This document shows positions 53,086 through 63,743 of a stretch of DNA of 64,000 nucleotides, in pieces (position 1 is the stretch's first letter; every line of letters begins with the position of its first letter). The stretch lies in assembly GCF_017884005.1 (NCBI RefSeq), contig NZ_QFAY01000013.1, positions 11,824-75,823 on the forward strand, in the 5' to 3' direction. This DNA comes from Streptococcus panodentis (GTDB lineage Bacteria > Bacillota > Bacilli > Lactobacillales > Streptococcaceae). The notes below the pieces were generated by a model that was given only the letters and a program-made list of their open reading frames with translations, did not search any database and was not told the DNA's origin. Both the position numbers and the translations under genes were made by a program.

Positions 53086-56000
53086 CTATTGCTTCTGTTC
53101 GGTCAGATTGACAGCAATCTGACGCTCGTAATCGCGGTCAGGCAGCACTTCGATATCCTGGTCAAAATTATACTCCGCCGTATGCTTGTGGGCCAGCTTG
53201 ACCTTGTGGGTCGCGCCCATCTGGAACCACTCGTACTCTGAGTCGATGTGACCAATATCCAGCGCCCGATAGCCCTCCTGCACCAGATCATAGACCAGGA
53301 CCTTGGCTGCAGGTCCCAGCATGGCCAAGATCAGCCGGTCGCCCGCCTGCTCTCTGACCGCTGCCTTGATGTCCTCCAGCCGGCTGTAGGCATTGCGGGA
53401 AGGACAGATGATCCGCTTGATCGACTTGGCCGCAGCAAAGAGGTCATTGCCCACACCCGAGCGCGAGGCAGCCCCTTCTACAATCAAAAGGTCCCGATCC
53501 TGCCACAGCCTCTTCAGCTTGTCAAAATAACCCGCCGACAGCGACTTGTCCACCAAGTCAATATAGGGCCGGGAAATAAAGGTCGAACCATACCAAGGCG
53601 CCCGGCAAATGGTCTGGTAGTCAAGCAGATGATGATGCAGATGCCACTTCCAAAAGTTCCGAGCCTCAGGCAAATATCGCTCCAATCCCTCAAAGACATC
53701 TGACAGGCAAATAATCAAGCGCTCACTGCTCTCCTGTGCCATCATCTCTCTTAGGCGCTCTGCCAGCTCCGGCTGGTAATCCTGATAGGCAATGCTATGG
53801 CCTGCAATGATATCCATTTCCCCATCGCCAAAGCGAACCGCTGAGGAGCCGTGTTCTAAAAGGTAGTCCAGCGTCTGCTCTATGGGCAGCACCTCAATCT
53901 TCCGCTCCTCTGGCTCTTGCAGCCGCAGGGCTTCAATGGCCGCTGCCATCTCTGCCGGCTGATCCGCTGCAAACAGCTCCTGCCCCTGCTGGCCGTGGGC
54001 CGTGCTGTCAAAGGCAAAAACTGGCTTGCCGGCTGACCGAAAGCGGGAAATAATCCCGTCCACCTCATCGCCGGCATTGATATCAAGGAGCAGCTGCGCC
54101 TTCTCTGCCAATGACTCCAAGAACCCCGGAATCCCCGCAATATCTGAGCTGACGCTGACATTGGAGTACCGCAGCAGGCGGCTGATCGGCTCTGCCACTA
54201 CCACCGGCGCTGCTATATAAAAATGACAGGCAGGCAAGGAGCGGATCAAATCATCAATATGGAGCAGATCACAAGAATAAGTGTAAACCAAGCAGGAGAA
54301 AGCCGGACCGTTCACCATTTTCTCAGTCAGAGCCCCGATTGGCTCCTGCAAGTCCGCCCAGTCCAGCCCATGGTAAAACCACCAAAGCTCCCGGTAAATG
54401 GACTGCGTGAACTCCTTCCAAGGCTTGCGTTCCGTCAGATAGTGAATGACCGGAGGATAGAGCCCCAGCTCTGGCACATAGTCCGAAAAAGCCATATGCA
54501 GGGTAATACAGTTATAAGCAAAAGGCAGCTCCAGCCAGCGATTTTCAAAGAGCAGATTGAGAATGCTTTGGTCATCCTGACTGACCTGATCATGCAGCTG
54601 ATCCGTCATTTCGATTAATTGCTGCGCGACACCTGCTTCTCGCCACAGCTTGATATTAATCAGCAGAACACCCGAATTAAATATCTGCTCTCCAAAGTAA
54701 ACCTGACCGCCCAAGTCCTTTACTGCTGCCAGCGGCGCTTGACCAAGCTCTCGCTCAAACAAAGGCGTCAAATCCCGGGTCACCACAATATCGCAATCCA
54801 GATACAGGGCCTGGCTTTCTGTCACAAAATCTGCCGCAAAATATCGTAAAAATACCGCATAGTGGATGTTGGTCTTGTAATGACTGATATGGCTGCTGTC
54901 CACCCGCGCATTGACAATACGGCAGTCCAGCTTAGCCAGTCTCTTTTCCATGCTGACAAACCACTCAGCCGGAAAATCACTGTTAATCAGGTAAAACTTG
55001 ATAAAGCGATTGTGGCAGACAATGGACTTAATCGTAGTGGAGACCTGATCGCTGTAGAGATAGTCGGCCGCCAGAACGACCGCCCGATAGCCTTCCGGTA
55101 CAGCCTTCTTCATGAGAGAGCGCAGCTTTTCCACCATTTCCTGAGGATTGGCATGAGGATAGACAAAGTCAGCCGCCTCATTTTTCTGAGTATTGTCAAA
55201 GGTCAGCACCGGCTTGCCGGCTGCCTTAAACCGGCTGCCCATCTCATACTGTTCAGTACCATGGTGAATATCCAGATAAAGCTGACACCGCCCAATCATC
55301 TCGTCCAGCACTGCTTCCACGACTTGCGGATAGAGCTGAATATTATCATATCTGTCCAGAGAACGCAGATAATCCCCCATTTCGGTGTAGCAGGCGATAT
55401 GGAAATGAACCGTCGGCAGAGCCTGAGCCAAAAACTCTATCTGCTCCAGCTCCTGCACATTGGTCAAGATCAGACAGTTGAGAGCAGCCTGCTCCCAGCT
55501 GTCGGGCAGCTCAAAGGCTCCCTCATGATGGGCCGCAATCTCCTCCAGACTCAAGGCCTGAAAATCCCACCACAGCTGACGGTAGCGATAGCTGATTACA
55601 GAGTTCCAGGGCTTGCGGTAGGTCGTGTAGTGGATAATGATCGGCTCCTGCTCCAGCTCAAAGTGCCCCGTCCAGCCGCTGTAGAAGGCCACCAAGTCAT
55701 GCCCCACCTGCAGATTGTAGATCTTATCCAGCGGGAGCCAGTCCTGCCCAAAGACCTGATTTAAGACCGTCTGGTCGCCGTTAAAATCCTCAAATTGACC
55801 GGACTGGACCGCTTCCATGATTCGCTCCGTCTCCCTGATAAGGACCGCTGACAGCTGCCGCTCTTTCCAGACCCGATTGTCTATCAGCAAAACTCCAGCA
55901 TTAAAACCATAACCACCGGCATCACCGGCCGCTGCAATAGCCCGGCCCTGCAGATCCAGCTCAAACAAGGGCTGCAGCTCTCCCTTGACAATCACATCAC

Positions 56001-56304
56001 TGTCCAGATAGAGGACCCGATCCTCTGCCACAAACTGCGGAATAAAATAGCGGGCATAGGTCATAGAGCTGATATGGTCCTGCGTCTGCCAGTCCGAAGG
56101 GATGGCTGCCTGATCCAGACTGACAGGCAGCAGCTCGCTCTCCAACTGCCCGGCCAGCTCCTGCAAATCACAGAACCACTCAGTCGCAATCCCCCTGTTT
56201 AAGACATATAGCTTAACATTTTTATTATAATACAAAATCGACTTGATTGCGGTCGAAAGCGGCTCCAGATAGTCCTGATCTCCAATTAAAACAATTGCCT
56301 GCAT
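53086..56304 (-). CDS. Multi-domain glycosyltransferase (GT8 - GtfB-like module - GT8 - GtfB-like module - DUF1792)
   Basis: The product is 1072 aa. Residues 1-260 are a GT8 domain with metal motif DSD at 101-103 (LYLDSDVIVKG). Residues 275-400 are a module with LILTNVQELEQIEFLAQALP and CQLYLDIHHGTEQ, resembling the C-terminal part of GtfB. Residues 405-655 are a second GT8 with DCD at 503-505. Residues 668-795 are a second GtfB-like module (AQLLLDINAGDEV). Residues 810-1060 are a DUF1792 (GT-D type) domain with RFGDGEMD at 824-831. DUF1792 of S. parasanguinis dGT1 adds glucose as the third sugar. This enzyme may add three sugars in turn to the adhesin glycan. It has its own candidate promoter. 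Confidence 0.9.
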   Translation of the reverse strand: MQAIVLIGDQDYLEPLSTAIKSILYYNKNVKLYVLNRGIATEWFCDLQELAGQLESELLPVSLDQAAIPSDWQTQDHISSMTYARYFIPQFVAEDRVLYLDSDVIVKGELQPLFELDLQGRAIAAAGDAGGYGFNAGVLLIDNRVWKERQLSAVLIRETERIMEAVQSGQFEDFNGDQTVLNQVFGQDWLPLDKIYNLQVGHDLVAFYSGWTGHFELEQEPIIIHYTTYRKPWNSVISYRYRQLWWDFQALSLEEIAAHHEGAFELPDSWEQAALNCLILTNVQELEQIEFLAQALPTVHFHIACYTEMGDYLRSLDRYDNIQLYPQVVEAVLDEMIGRCQLYLDIHHGTEQYEMGSRFKAAGKPVLTFDNTQKNEAADFVYPHANPQEMVEKLRSLMKKAVPEGYRAVVLAADYLYSDQVSTTIKSIVCHNRFIKFYLINSDFPAEWFVSMEKRLAKLDCRIVNARVDSSHISHYKTNIHYAVFLRYFAADFVTESQALYLDCDIVVTRDLTPLFERELGQAPLAAVKDLGGQVYFGEQIFNSGVLLINIKLWREAGVAQQLIEMTDQLHDQVSQDDQSILNLLFENRWLELPFAYNCITLHMAFSDYVPELGLYPPVIHYLTERKPWKEFTQSIYRELWWFYHGLDWADLQEPIGALTEKMVNGPAFSCLVYTYSCDLLHIDDLIRSLPACHFYIAAPVVVAEPISRLLRYSNVSVSSDIAGIPGFLESLAEKAQLLLDINAGDEVDGIISRFRSAGKPVFAFDSTAHGQQGQELFAADQPAEMAAAIEALRLQEPEERKIEVLPIEQTLDYLLEHGSSAVRFGDGEMDIIAGHSIAYQDYQPELAERLREMMAQESSERLIICLSDVFEGLERYLPEARNFWKWHLHHHLLDYQTICRAPWYGSTFISRPYIDLVDKSLSAGYFDKLKRLWQDRDLLIVEGAASRSGVGNDLFAAAKSIKRIICPSRNAYSRLEDIKAAVREQAGDRLILAMLGPAAKVLVYDLVQEGYRALDIGHIDSEYEWFQMGATHKVKLAHKHTAEYNFDQDIEVLPDRDYERQIAVNLTEQKQ

Positions 56305-56349
56305 ATTTCCCTTGCTCTTTCATCTTCATCGTATCATTCTACTCCTTGT

Positions 56350-56355
56350 ATTATA
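56350..56355 (-). promoter_or_regulatory. Candidate -10 of the glycosyltransferase-accessory Sec operon
   Basis: TATAAT on the minus strand about 45 bases before the ATG at 56304, in the gap after the adhesin terminator. The -35 is weak. It would let the 11-gene operon be made apart from the adhesin gene. Confidence 0.5.
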
Positions 56356-56431
56356 TAAAATATTGCCCGAAAAATCTAGGTTTTCAGGGACTTTCCTGCC
56401 TCATAAAGGAGACTTTTTTTCTGAAAATGTC

Positions 56432-56461
56432 AAAAAAACAGGAAGCCGCAAAACTTCCTGC
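56432..56461 (-). terminator. Terminator of the serine-rich adhesin gene
   Basis: On the minus strand, 16 bases after the adhesin stop: stem CAGGAAG/CTTCCTG (56439-56445, 56454-56460), then seven T (56432-56438). A clear intrinsic terminator that separates the adhesin from the downstream operon. Confidence 0.85.
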
Positions 56462-56476
56462 TTTTCTGTATACTGG

Positions 56477-59400
56477 CTACTCTTCAGAGTCACCTTTTTT
56501 CTTGCGTCTCTTGAAGGCCAGGCCTAGTGCACCTAAGCCCAGAGCCAGAATGGAGGCCTTGCTCTCCACTTCCCCTGTCTGAGGTAATTGACCCTTGGCC
56601 AGCAGATCCAGCTCTGACTGACGCGCCGAGGTCGAAAGGGATAGACTTTCAGACGTGCTCTGACTGGTCGACAGACTGACTGATGCGGACAGGCGTGCTG
56701 ACTCAGACTGACTGACGCTGACCAACTCGCTGAGACTGATAGACTCAGACAAGGAAGCACTGGTCGACAGACTAAGTGAATAGAACTCCTTCTCATGGAT
56801 CAAATCCAGCTGACTGTGCAGGACAGAGGTGCTGGTGCTCAGGGATGACGACTCACTGACAGACAGAGAATCGCTGACTGAAGCACTTTCCAGACCCGAT
56901 GCGCTGGCTGATACCGACGCGCTCTCGCTCGCTGAGATCAACGCACTCGCAGAGGCGGAGGTACTTGCAGACACAGATGCGCTCGCAGAGGCACTCTCAC
57001 TGACTGAAGCGGATAAACTGTCAGAAATAGATGCGCTAGTAGATGCGGACTCACTTGCAGAGGTCGACGCACTCTCTGAAGCACTTACGCTTGCCGAAGT
57101 TGACGCACTCTCTGATGCGGACGTACTTGCGGATACCGATGCACTGATTGACGCTGACTCGCTTGCTGAAGTCGACGCACTTACGCTAGCGGACGTACTT
57201 GCTGAGACGGACGCACTCGTAGACGCTGATACGCTCGCAGAAGTCGATGCACTCTCTGATGCGGACGTACTTGCGGACACTGATGCACTGGTTGATGCGG
57301 ACTCACTAGCTGAGGTCGATGCACTTTCTGAAGCTGAAGTGCTTGCAGACACCGATGCGCTCGTAGACGCGGACTCACTTGCAGACGTTGATGCACTCAC
57401 TGACGCAGACGTACTTGCTGATACCGATGCACTGGTTGATGCGGATACGCTTGCAGAGGTCGACGCACTTACGGATGCAGAGGTACTTGCGGATACCGAT
57501 GCACTGGTTGATGCTGACTCGCTTGCTGAGGTTGAGGCACTCTCTGATGCGGACGTACTTGCGGAGACCGACGCACTGGTTGATGCTGACTCGCTCGCAG
57601 ACGTTGATGCACTCACTGACGCAGACGTACTTGCGGACACCGATGCGCTCGTAGACGCTGACTCGCTCGCGGAAGTTGACGCACTCACTGACGCTGAGGT
57701 ACTTGCGGACACTGACGCACTCGTTGATGCTGACTCGCTCGCTGAGGTTGACGCACTTACTGACGCGGAGGTGCTGGCTGATACCGATGCACTCGTGGAG
57801 GCTGATACGCTTGCGGAGGTCGACGCGCTTACGGATGCAGAGGTACTTGCGGATACCGATGCACTCGTGGAAGCAGACTCGCTCGCTGAAGTTGACGCAC
57901 TTTCTGAAGCGGACGTGCTGGCTGATACTGAAGCACTTGTGGAGGCAGATACACTCGCTGAAGTTGACGCACTCACGGACGCGGAGGTGCTAGCCGATAC
58001 CGATGCACTCGTGGACGCTGATACGCTCGCGGAGGTTGACGCACTTACGGATGCAGAGGTACTTGCGGATACCGATGCACTCGTGGAAGCTGATACGCTG
58101 GCCGAAGTCGATGCACTTACGGACGCGGAGGTACTTGCTGACACTGATGCGCTCGTAGAGGCTGATACGCTTGCTGAAGTTGATGCACTTACAGACGCAG
58201 ACGTACTTGCGGACACAGACGCACTCGTGGAGGCTGATACGCTCGCTGAAGTTGATGCACTTACGGATGCGGACGTACTTGCGGAGACTGATGCACTAGT
58301 TGAAGCTGATACGCTTGCTGAAGTTGATGCACTTACGGACGCGGACGTACTTGCGGAGACCGACGCACTGGTTGAAGCTGACTCGCTCGCTGAAGTTGAC
58401 GCACTCACGGACGCAGAGGTGCTTGCGGATACCGATGCGCTCGTGGAAGCCGACTCGCTCGCAGACGTTGATGCACTCACTGACGCAGACGTACTTGCGG
58501 AGACCGACGCACTGGTTGAAGCTGACTCGCTCGCGGAGGTCGACGCGCTTACGGATGCAGAGGTACTTGCGGATACCGATGCACTCGTGGAAGCGGACAC
58601 GCTTGCCGAAGTTGATGCACTTACGGACGCGGAGGTACTTGCTGACACTGATGCGCTCGTAGAGGCTGATACGCTTGCTGAAGTTGATGCACTTACAGAC
58701 GCAGACGTACTTGCGGACACAGACGCACTCGTGGAGGCTGATACGCTCGCTGAAGTTGATGCACTTACGGATGCGGACGTACTTGCGGAGACTGATGCAC
58801 TAGTTGAAGCTGATACGCTTGCTGAAGTTGATGCACTTACGGACGCGGACGTACTTGCGGAGACCGACGCACTGGTTGAAGCTGACTCGCTCGCTGAAGT
58901 TGACGCACTCACGGACGCAGAGGTGCTTGCGGATACCGATGCGCTCGTGGAAGCCGACTCGCTCGCAGACGTTGATGCACTCACTGACGCAGACGTACTT
59001 GCTGATACCGACGCACTGGTTGAAGCTGACTCGCTCGCGGAGGTCGACGCGCTTACGGATGCAGAGGTACTTGCGGATACCGATGCACTCGTGGAAGCAG
59101 ACTCGCTCGCTGAAGTTGACGCACTTTCTGAAGCGGACGTGCTGGCTGATACTGAAGCACTTGTGGAGGCAGATACACTCGCTGAAGTTGACGCACTCAC
59201 GGACGCGGAGGTGCTAGCCGATACCGATGCACTCGTGGACGCTGATACGCTCGCGGAGGTTGACGCACTTACGGATGCAGAGGTACTTGCGGATACCGAT
59301 GCACTCGTGGAAGCTGATACGCTGGCCGAAGTCGATGCACTTACGGACGCGGAGGTACTTGCTGACACTGATGCGCTCGTAGAGGCTGATACGCTTGCTG

Positions 59401-62314
59401 AAGTTGATGCACTTACAGACGCAGACGTACTTGCGGACACAGACGCACTCGTGGAGGCTGATACGCTCGCTGAAGTTGATGCACTTACGGATGCGGACGT
59501 ACTTGCGGAGACCGACGCACTGGTTGAAGCTGACTCGCTCGCTGAAGTCGACGCACTTACGGATGCAGAGGTACTTGCGGATACCGATGCACTCGTGGAA
59601 GCAGACTCGCTTGCCGAAGTTGACGCACTTACACTCGCTGAGGTACTTGCGGATACAGAAGCACTTGTAGACGCCGACTCGCTCGCAGATGTTGATGCGC
59701 TCTCTGATGCAGATGTGCTGGCAGACACTGATGCACTGGTAGAGGCCGACTCGCTCGCGGAGGTCGATGCACTTACGGACGCAGACGTACTTGCGGATAC
59801 CGATGCACTCGTTGAAGCACTTACGCTTGCCGAAGTCGATGCACTTACGGACGCAGACGTGCTGGCTGACACCGACGCACTGGTAGAGGCAGATACGCTC
59901 GCAGAGGTTGATGCGCTCACTGAGGCTGAGGTACTTGCTGACACTGATGCACTCGTTGATGCTGACTCGCTCGCGGAGGTTGACGCACTTACTGAGGCTG
60001 AGGTACTTGCTGACACCGATGCACTCGTGGAAGCCGACACGCTCGCAGACGTTGATGCACTTACGGATGCGGACGTACTTGCGGACACTGATGCACTCGT
60101 GGAAGCTGATACGCTTGCCGAAGTCGATGCACTTACAGATGCGGACGTACTTGCAGATACTGATGCGCTCGTTGAAGCCGACACGCTGGCTGAGGTTGAC
60201 GCACTTACTGAGGCTGAGGTACTTGCGGATACCGATGCACTTGTGGACGCTGATACGCTCGCGGAGGTTGACGCACTTACCGAGGCTGAGGTACTTGCCG
60301 AAATGGACTGCACGGTTGAGGTCGATGCAGAGCGGCTGGCCGAGATTGACTGTACTGTACTGGTGCTTGCAGAGGTGGATGCACTCACTGAAGCTGACTG
60401 TGAAGCAACCACGCTAGTTGAGGCACTGGTACTTGCTGATACGGAGGCACTCGCAGAGGCAACGGTACTAAGAGATTTGGAGGTGCTCCCAGCTCTTGTG
60501 TCTACCAGCTTGCTGCCTTCAATCGTGTCTGTTCTACCATCCCGATATGTTATAGTAGTCGTTCCATCATTCGCGACAGTAATTGCAGTAACATAATTGG
60601 ATCTGGCTACATCTTGTGCTCTCAAATCTGGATTGCTCTGCTTAATCGCTTCTCTGACTTGATTTTTTTCGGCTTCTGATAACCGACTCGTATTATTGAC
60701 TATAACAGTATTTTCCGGAGTTTTTACTCTAAATCGAACAATCAGTCTAAACTGCCCGTTAACGGATGTCTTGTTCGCAGCAGCATTTCCCATTTCCGTT
60801 TGTGTTGCATTCACATTCCCTGCTGCGTCTGTAGCTGTGATGTAACGAGTATAATCACCAATCGTTGTATCTACTGGAACATCGCCGTAAATACGAACTT
60901 TTAACTGATTGCCTTCTTGTGTAACCGAATATCTCACCCATTCAGTACCGGTTCCAGGAAGATTACTATACAACCAACGATAAAGTGTCTTATTAAGATC
61001 AAAAGCATTGGAATTATCCGTTACTGTCGCAACAAATTCAAAGGACTCACCACGATAAACAGTAATTTCACTAGGGAAATCAACAACTGGTCTTTCCGTA
61101 TCCTTCTCCGGTACAGTTGTGTTATATCCTACCTTGTCCCAACTTCCATTTGTTGTCGAAGCAACCTCATCAAACTCAAGCGGAAGATTTGTATTGGTAA
61201 TGGCTTTATCGCTAGTTACTAAACGGAGACCCAACTTCACATCACCGCCAGTATCATCTATATGAGTGATGATACGGAGTGTATTATTGGCAACGGACTC
61301 TCCTGTATAGAGATTCCAGACACCACCTGAATTATAAATGCCTCCATTTGTTGCATTTTTACCATTAATCGTTACGGAACGAGTTTCTTGATTGCCGCTG
61401 ATTGATACAAGCGCACCAAAATTGGTTTTAACCTGTCTTGGTGTCAAAGTAATCGTCCAAGTCAAAAGTCTAGTGACATTATCAAAACTTGTTGTTACAT
61501 TTTGAATCATGTCCCCCTTCACATCGCGATATTCCACGCTAGGCCCCGGCGGCTCCGTCACCGCCCGCCGCGTTCTGACACGTGATGTCTGACTGCTGTT
61601 GGCCGTGGATTGGCTGCTGCTGTCTGATTGCGATGCAGCAGCGGTACTGGTGCTGGCACTGATGCTGGCAGAGGCGGATGCGCTGGCCGCTTGGTTTGAG
61701 TCAGTCACTGCCGCTGAAGCAGAGGTACTTGAAGACACTGAAAGAGACTCAGACACACTCAAAGAATCTGAGACAGACTGTGATGTACTTGCACTGACAG
61801 AGGCCGACTGTGACGCAGCCTCACTGCCGGATACAGAAGCGCTGACAGAAGCGGACTCGGAGGCAGACAGACTGGCAGAGGCACTGATGGACTGAGTATC
61901 TGAAGCAGCTTCTGTTGTTGACTCAGGCAGGGCAGACTCTGCCGCTGTTTCATCTGTGGCAGTCCCCAGCACTGCATCATCCCGCGTTGCCAGGACTCCT
62001 GATGTATCGATGACTTTTTCTACAGCCTGATCCTCATCAGCCTTGACAGTGTTGGCGTTGGTAACGACTGCCCCTCCTAGAACAGCCCCCGTGGCGACCA
62101 GCCCTTTCAAGAATTGCAGACCGCCCTGCTTATCGACGGACTGCTCCTCTGTTACCTTGACCTCAACCGATGAAAGATTTCCCCCTTTCATTGACTTAAA
62201 AAGGCCAAACTGTGAGGTCGCAGCACGCAGCCAATGTTTCCCTGATTTGATCAGTTTAAACCGCGTCACGCGCTCTACTTCGTGATACTTACCTTTCTGG
62301 CGTTTAAAAAACAT
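56477..62314 (-). CDS. srpA: Serine-rich repeat adhesin (GspB/Hsa/SrpA-type), Siglec-like
   Basis: The product is 1945 aa. A long signal peptide (1 to about 92) carries the KxYKxGKxW-type start ([22 protein letters not shown]) used by the SecA2 pathway. A short serine-rich region covers about 140-245. A binding region covers about 250-605 and contains a Siglec-like domain with the sialoglycan motif YTRY at 488-491 and a following small domain ([15 protein letters not shown]... [18 protein letters not shown]). A long serine repeat (about 610-1870) of SASTSASV/E units follows, and sortase motif LPQTG is at 1910-1914, then a membrane helix and [11 protein letters not shown]. It should bind sialylated O-glycans on platelets and saliva proteins. 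It is glycosylated and exported by the genes at 41.6-56.3 kb. Confidence 0.96.
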   Translation of the reverse strand: MFFKRQKGKYHEVERVTRFKLIKSGKHWLRAATSQFGLFKSMKGGNLSSVEVKVTEEQSVDKQGGLQFLKGLVATGAVLGGAVVTNANTVKADEDQAVEKVIDTSGVLATRDDAVLGTATDETAAESALPESTTEAASDTQSISASASLSASESASVSASVSGSEAASQSASVSASTSQSVSDSLSVSESLSVSSSTSASAAVTDSNQAASASASASISASTSTAAASQSDSSSQSTANSSQTSRVRTRRAVTEPPGPSVEYRDVKGDMIQNVTTSFDNVTRLLTWTITLTPRQVKTNFGALVSISGNQETRSVTINGKNATNGGIYNSGGVWNLYTGESVANNTLRIITHIDDTGGDVKLGLRLVTSDKAITNTNLPLEFDEVASTTNGSWDKVGYNTTVPEKDTERPVVDFPSEITVYRGESFEFVATVTDNSNAFDLNKTLYRWLYSNLPGTGTEWVRYSVTQEGNQLKVRIYGDVPVDTTIGDYTRYITATDAAGNVNATQTEMGNAAANKTSVNGQFRLIVRFRVKTPENTVIVNNTSRLSEAEKNQVREAIKQSNPDLRAQDVARSNYVTAITVANDGTTTITYRDGRTDTIEGSKLVDTRAGSTSKSLSTVASASASVSASTSASTSVVASQSASVSASTSASTSTVQSISASRSASTSTVQSISASTSASVSASTSASVSASTSASVSASTSASVSASTSASVSASTSASVSASTSASVSASTSASVSASTSASVSASTSASVSASTSASVSASTSASVSASTSASVSASTSASESASTSASVSASTSASVSASTSASVSASTSASVSASTSASVSASTSASVSASTSASVSASTSASVSASTSASESASTSASVSASTSASESASTSASESASTSASVSASTSASVSASTSASESASTSASVSASTSASVSASTSASESASTSASVSASTSASVSASTSASVSASTSASVSASTSASVSASTSASVSASTSASVSASTSASVSASTSASVSASTSASVSASTSASVSASTSASVSASTSASVSASTSASVSASTSASVSASTSASVSASTSASESASTSASESASTSASVSASTSASVSASTSASESASTSASVSASTSASVSASTSASESASTSASVSASTSASVSASTSASESASTSASVSASTSASVSASTSASVSASTSASVSASTSASVSASTSASVSASTSASVSASTSASVSASTSASVSASTSASVSASTSASVSASTSASVSASTSASVSASTSASVSASTSASESASTSASVSASTSASVSASTSASESASTSASVSASTSASVSASTSASESASTSASVSASTSASVSASTSASVSASTSASVSASTSASVSASTSASVSASTSASVSASTSASVSASTSASVSASTSASVSASTSASVSASTSASVSASTSASVSASTSASVSASTSASVSASTSASVSASTSASVSASTSASVSASTSASVSASTSASESASTSASESASTSASVSASTSASVSASTSASVSASTSASVSASTSASVSASTSASESASTSASVSASTSASVSASTSASESASTSASVSASTSASVSASTSASESASTSASVSASTSASESASTSASESASTSASVSASTSASVSASTSASVSASTSASVSASTSASVSASTSASESASTSASVSASTSASESASTSASESASTSASVSASTSASESASTSASVSASTSASVSASTSASVSASTSASESASISASVSASTSASESASTSASVSASESASTSASESASTSASISDSLSASVSESASASASVSASTSASASALISASESASVSASASGLESASVSDSLSVSESSSLSTSTSVLHSQLDLIHEKEFYSLSLSTSASLSESISLSELVSVSQSESARLSASVSLSTSQSTSESLSLSTSARQSELDLLAKGQLPQTGEVESKASILALGLGALGLAFKRRKKKGDSEE
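57000..60330 (-). repeat. 24-bp tandem repeat coding the long serine-rich region
   Basis: About 3.3 kb of 24-base units code for SASTSASV or SASTSASE. Larger duplications are visible: 58110-58498 is repeated at 58614-59002 (shift 504 = 21 units) and about 57811-58290 at 59035-59514 (shift 1224 = 51 units). The array is the glycosylated stalk of the adhesin. It is open on the opposite strand too, which produces a long shadow frame there. Confidence 0.92.
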
Positions 62315-62364
62315 ACTTTTCTTCCTCTAATTTATATCTCTTTTTAAAAAACTATATTACCCTT

Positions 62365-62395
62365 AGTTTACCACATTATTACTCGTTTTTGTCAA
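62365..62395 (-). promoter_or_regulatory. Candidate promoter of the serine-rich adhesin gene
   Basis: On the minus strand: TTGACA (62390-62395), 19-base spacer, extended -10 TGG-TAAACT (62365-62370), about 50 bases upstream of the ATG at 62314, which has AGAGGAAGAAAAGT before it. Confidence 0.5.
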
Positions 62396-62399
62396 TTTA

Positions 62400-62628
62400 T
62401 TACTTATTTTTTTGCTGAAATTGTTTTCAAATCACTTTCAACCTTATAAAAAGCAGAAAAAAAGCCCAGTTATCAAGCTTTCTGGAGACAGTCCCTGCCA
62501 GCGCTTTTGAAAATCTAAGGACTGATTTTCTCAAGGCAGCTTTGAAACCTAGTTCTCGCTGACGCTCGAACTGCATCAATGGCCCTAAACTCAACTCGGT
62601 CCTGCGGACTGGTTTCGTTAAGGGCCAT
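62400..62628. other. Gene-free stretch rich in inverted repeats
   Basis: Between the adhesin promoter and tRNA-Ser no real gene is seen. Dyads: GAAAATC/GATTTTC (62509-62515, 62524-62530), AGTTC/GAACT around 62552-62573, and ATGGCCCT/AGGGCCAT (62579-62586, 62621-62628) with an inner GTCC/GGAC. It may be a degraded repeat element or a structured RNA. A frame of 93 codons on the minus strand crosses the tRNA and is not credible. Confidence 0.4.
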
Positions 62629-62653
62629 AGAAAAAACGCCCGAAAGCGTTCCT
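62629..62653 (-). terminator. Terminator downstream of tRNA-Ser
   Basis: On the minus strand AACGC/GGCGTT with loop TTTCG and six T (62631-62636), about 30 bases after the tRNA end. Confidence 0.8.
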
Positions 62654-62679
62654 TCTGATATTGATGATGTGAGATAGAA

Positions 62680-62767
62680 CGGAAGACATGGGATTCGAAC
62701 CCACGCACGCTTTTACACGCCTACTGCGTTTCCAACACAGCCTCTTAAGCCTCTTGAGTAATCTTCC
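62680..62767 (-). tRNA. tRNA-Ser (GGA)
   Basis: An 88-base type II tRNA on the minus strand. The acceptor GGAAGAT pairs with GTCTTCC (last pair T-G), with discriminator G at 62680. The anticodon loop TTGGAAA between CTGTG and CGCAG gives anticodon GGA (serine UCC/UCU). A long variable arm and a GGTTCGAATCC T-arm are present. CCA is not encoded. It lies downstream of the DUF695-RraB gene. Confidence 0.95.
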
Positions 62768-62818
62768 ATAAAGGAGGAAGCTAATCGCAACCTCTAAATT
62801 GTAAACATCTGATAACCA

Positions 62819-63649
62819 TTATACCACATCACAGCCCCAACCGCCATAGTCTCCGTCAAATTTTTTTACAAATTTGATTAATTTCCAGATATTTTGGTTC
62901 AAATCAAAGATTTCTGTATTATCCATGCGGGTCAAATGCAGCTGATAAGGCTTGGCACTGTCATCCGTCTTTTCCATTCCGGCAAGCCGATAGCCCAGCC
63001 CTTCTGCTTCTTGAGCAAAAGCAGCACGGTCCTCTTCAGAGGCAAAGTAAATCCAGTGATCAAGCTCCCGCTCCTGACTGTGGTCATCACCAGCCCTTTC
63101 CAGCTCATACCAAACCCGCTGATTGAGAATGGTCTGGTACTCATAGTCATTGGGATAGAGAAAGTCAAAATACTGCGTCCAGTCTTCATCAGCCAAAGTC
63201 GCCGAATCATACCGATGGCTCGGAAATGCCGTCATCACACGCGCAATGGGCTCCAGATGGCTCCTCTTATCCTGCAGATAAAAGTAAAATTCGATATTGC
63301 CGTCTGTCGTGACCACACCGACATGGACACCTCCGACCTTGGCCAACTCCTCTGCAAGCTGATCTTCGATAGCATTGAGACTGTCAAACTCCGCGCTTGA
63401 AGGAAAGCCTGTCTCAGCATCATACTGCAAGAGCGCAATCTTCAGCCGCATGGCATAAGGATAGATCGCATAAGGGGCCTCCTCAGCCAGAGCCAAGTTC
63501 AAACGGATACTGGCAAGCTTATCATCAATGAAGGTCGAGAAAGAGCCCCACTCACTGGGAAAGCCGTCATCCGCCGGAACTGCTTCCGGCACAGCTTCTT
63601 CCGCTTCAGACTCATCTTGTTTGCCAAATAGATTTTTAAAAAAACTCAT
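62819..63649 (-). CDS. DUF695 and RraB-like fusion protein
   Basis: The product is 276 aa. After an acidic linker (residues 8-30), residues about 30-160 match DUF695 (WGSFSTFIDDKLASIRLNLAL, HVGVVTTDGNIEFYFYLQD, WTQYFDFLYPNDYEYQ). Residues about 185-276 match the RraB / DUF1260 fold (HWIYFASEEDRAAFAQEAEGLGYRLAG, YQLHLTRMDN, FDGDYGGWGCDVV). RraB inhibits RNase E in proteobacteria. Streptococci lack RNase E, so the partner here is unknown. Ends in CDVV, as RraB domains often do. ATG 63649 follows AGGAGATTTTTG. Confidence 0.85.
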   Translation of the reverse strand: MSFFKNLFGKQDESEAEEAVPEAVPADDGFPSEWGSFSTFIDDKLASIRLNLALAEEAPYAIYPYAMRLKIALLQYDAETGFPSSAEFDSLNAIEDQLAEELAKVGGVHVGVVTTDGNIEFYFYLQDKRSHLEPIARVMTAFPSHRYDSATLADEDWTQYFDFLYPNDYEYQTILNQRVWYELERAGDDHSQERELDHWIYFASEEDRAAFAQEAEGLGYRLAGMEKTDDSAKPYQLHLTRMDNTEIFDLNQNIWKLIKFVKKFDGDYGGWGCDVV

Positions 63650-63743
63650 ATCAAAAATCTCCTTAGGATCAGCAGGGGCCGGCAGGAATTTCAGAGCCTC
63701 CTCAGAAACGCTCAGCTCTTTTCGTATACTACTACCAAACTAG

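Noticed and set aside
57000..60330. CRISPR-like regular repeats
   Set aside because: The 24-base periodicity is contiguous tandem coding repeat with no spacers.
56829..60596. 1255-codon open frame on the plus strand made of [15 protein letters not shown] repeats
   Set aside because: It is the antisense image of the 24-bp serine repeat. It has no ribosome site, and the sense strand is a clear SRR adhesin.
62427..62708. 93-codon minus-strand frame
   Set aside because: It overlaps the tRNA-Ser 3' part and its terminator.
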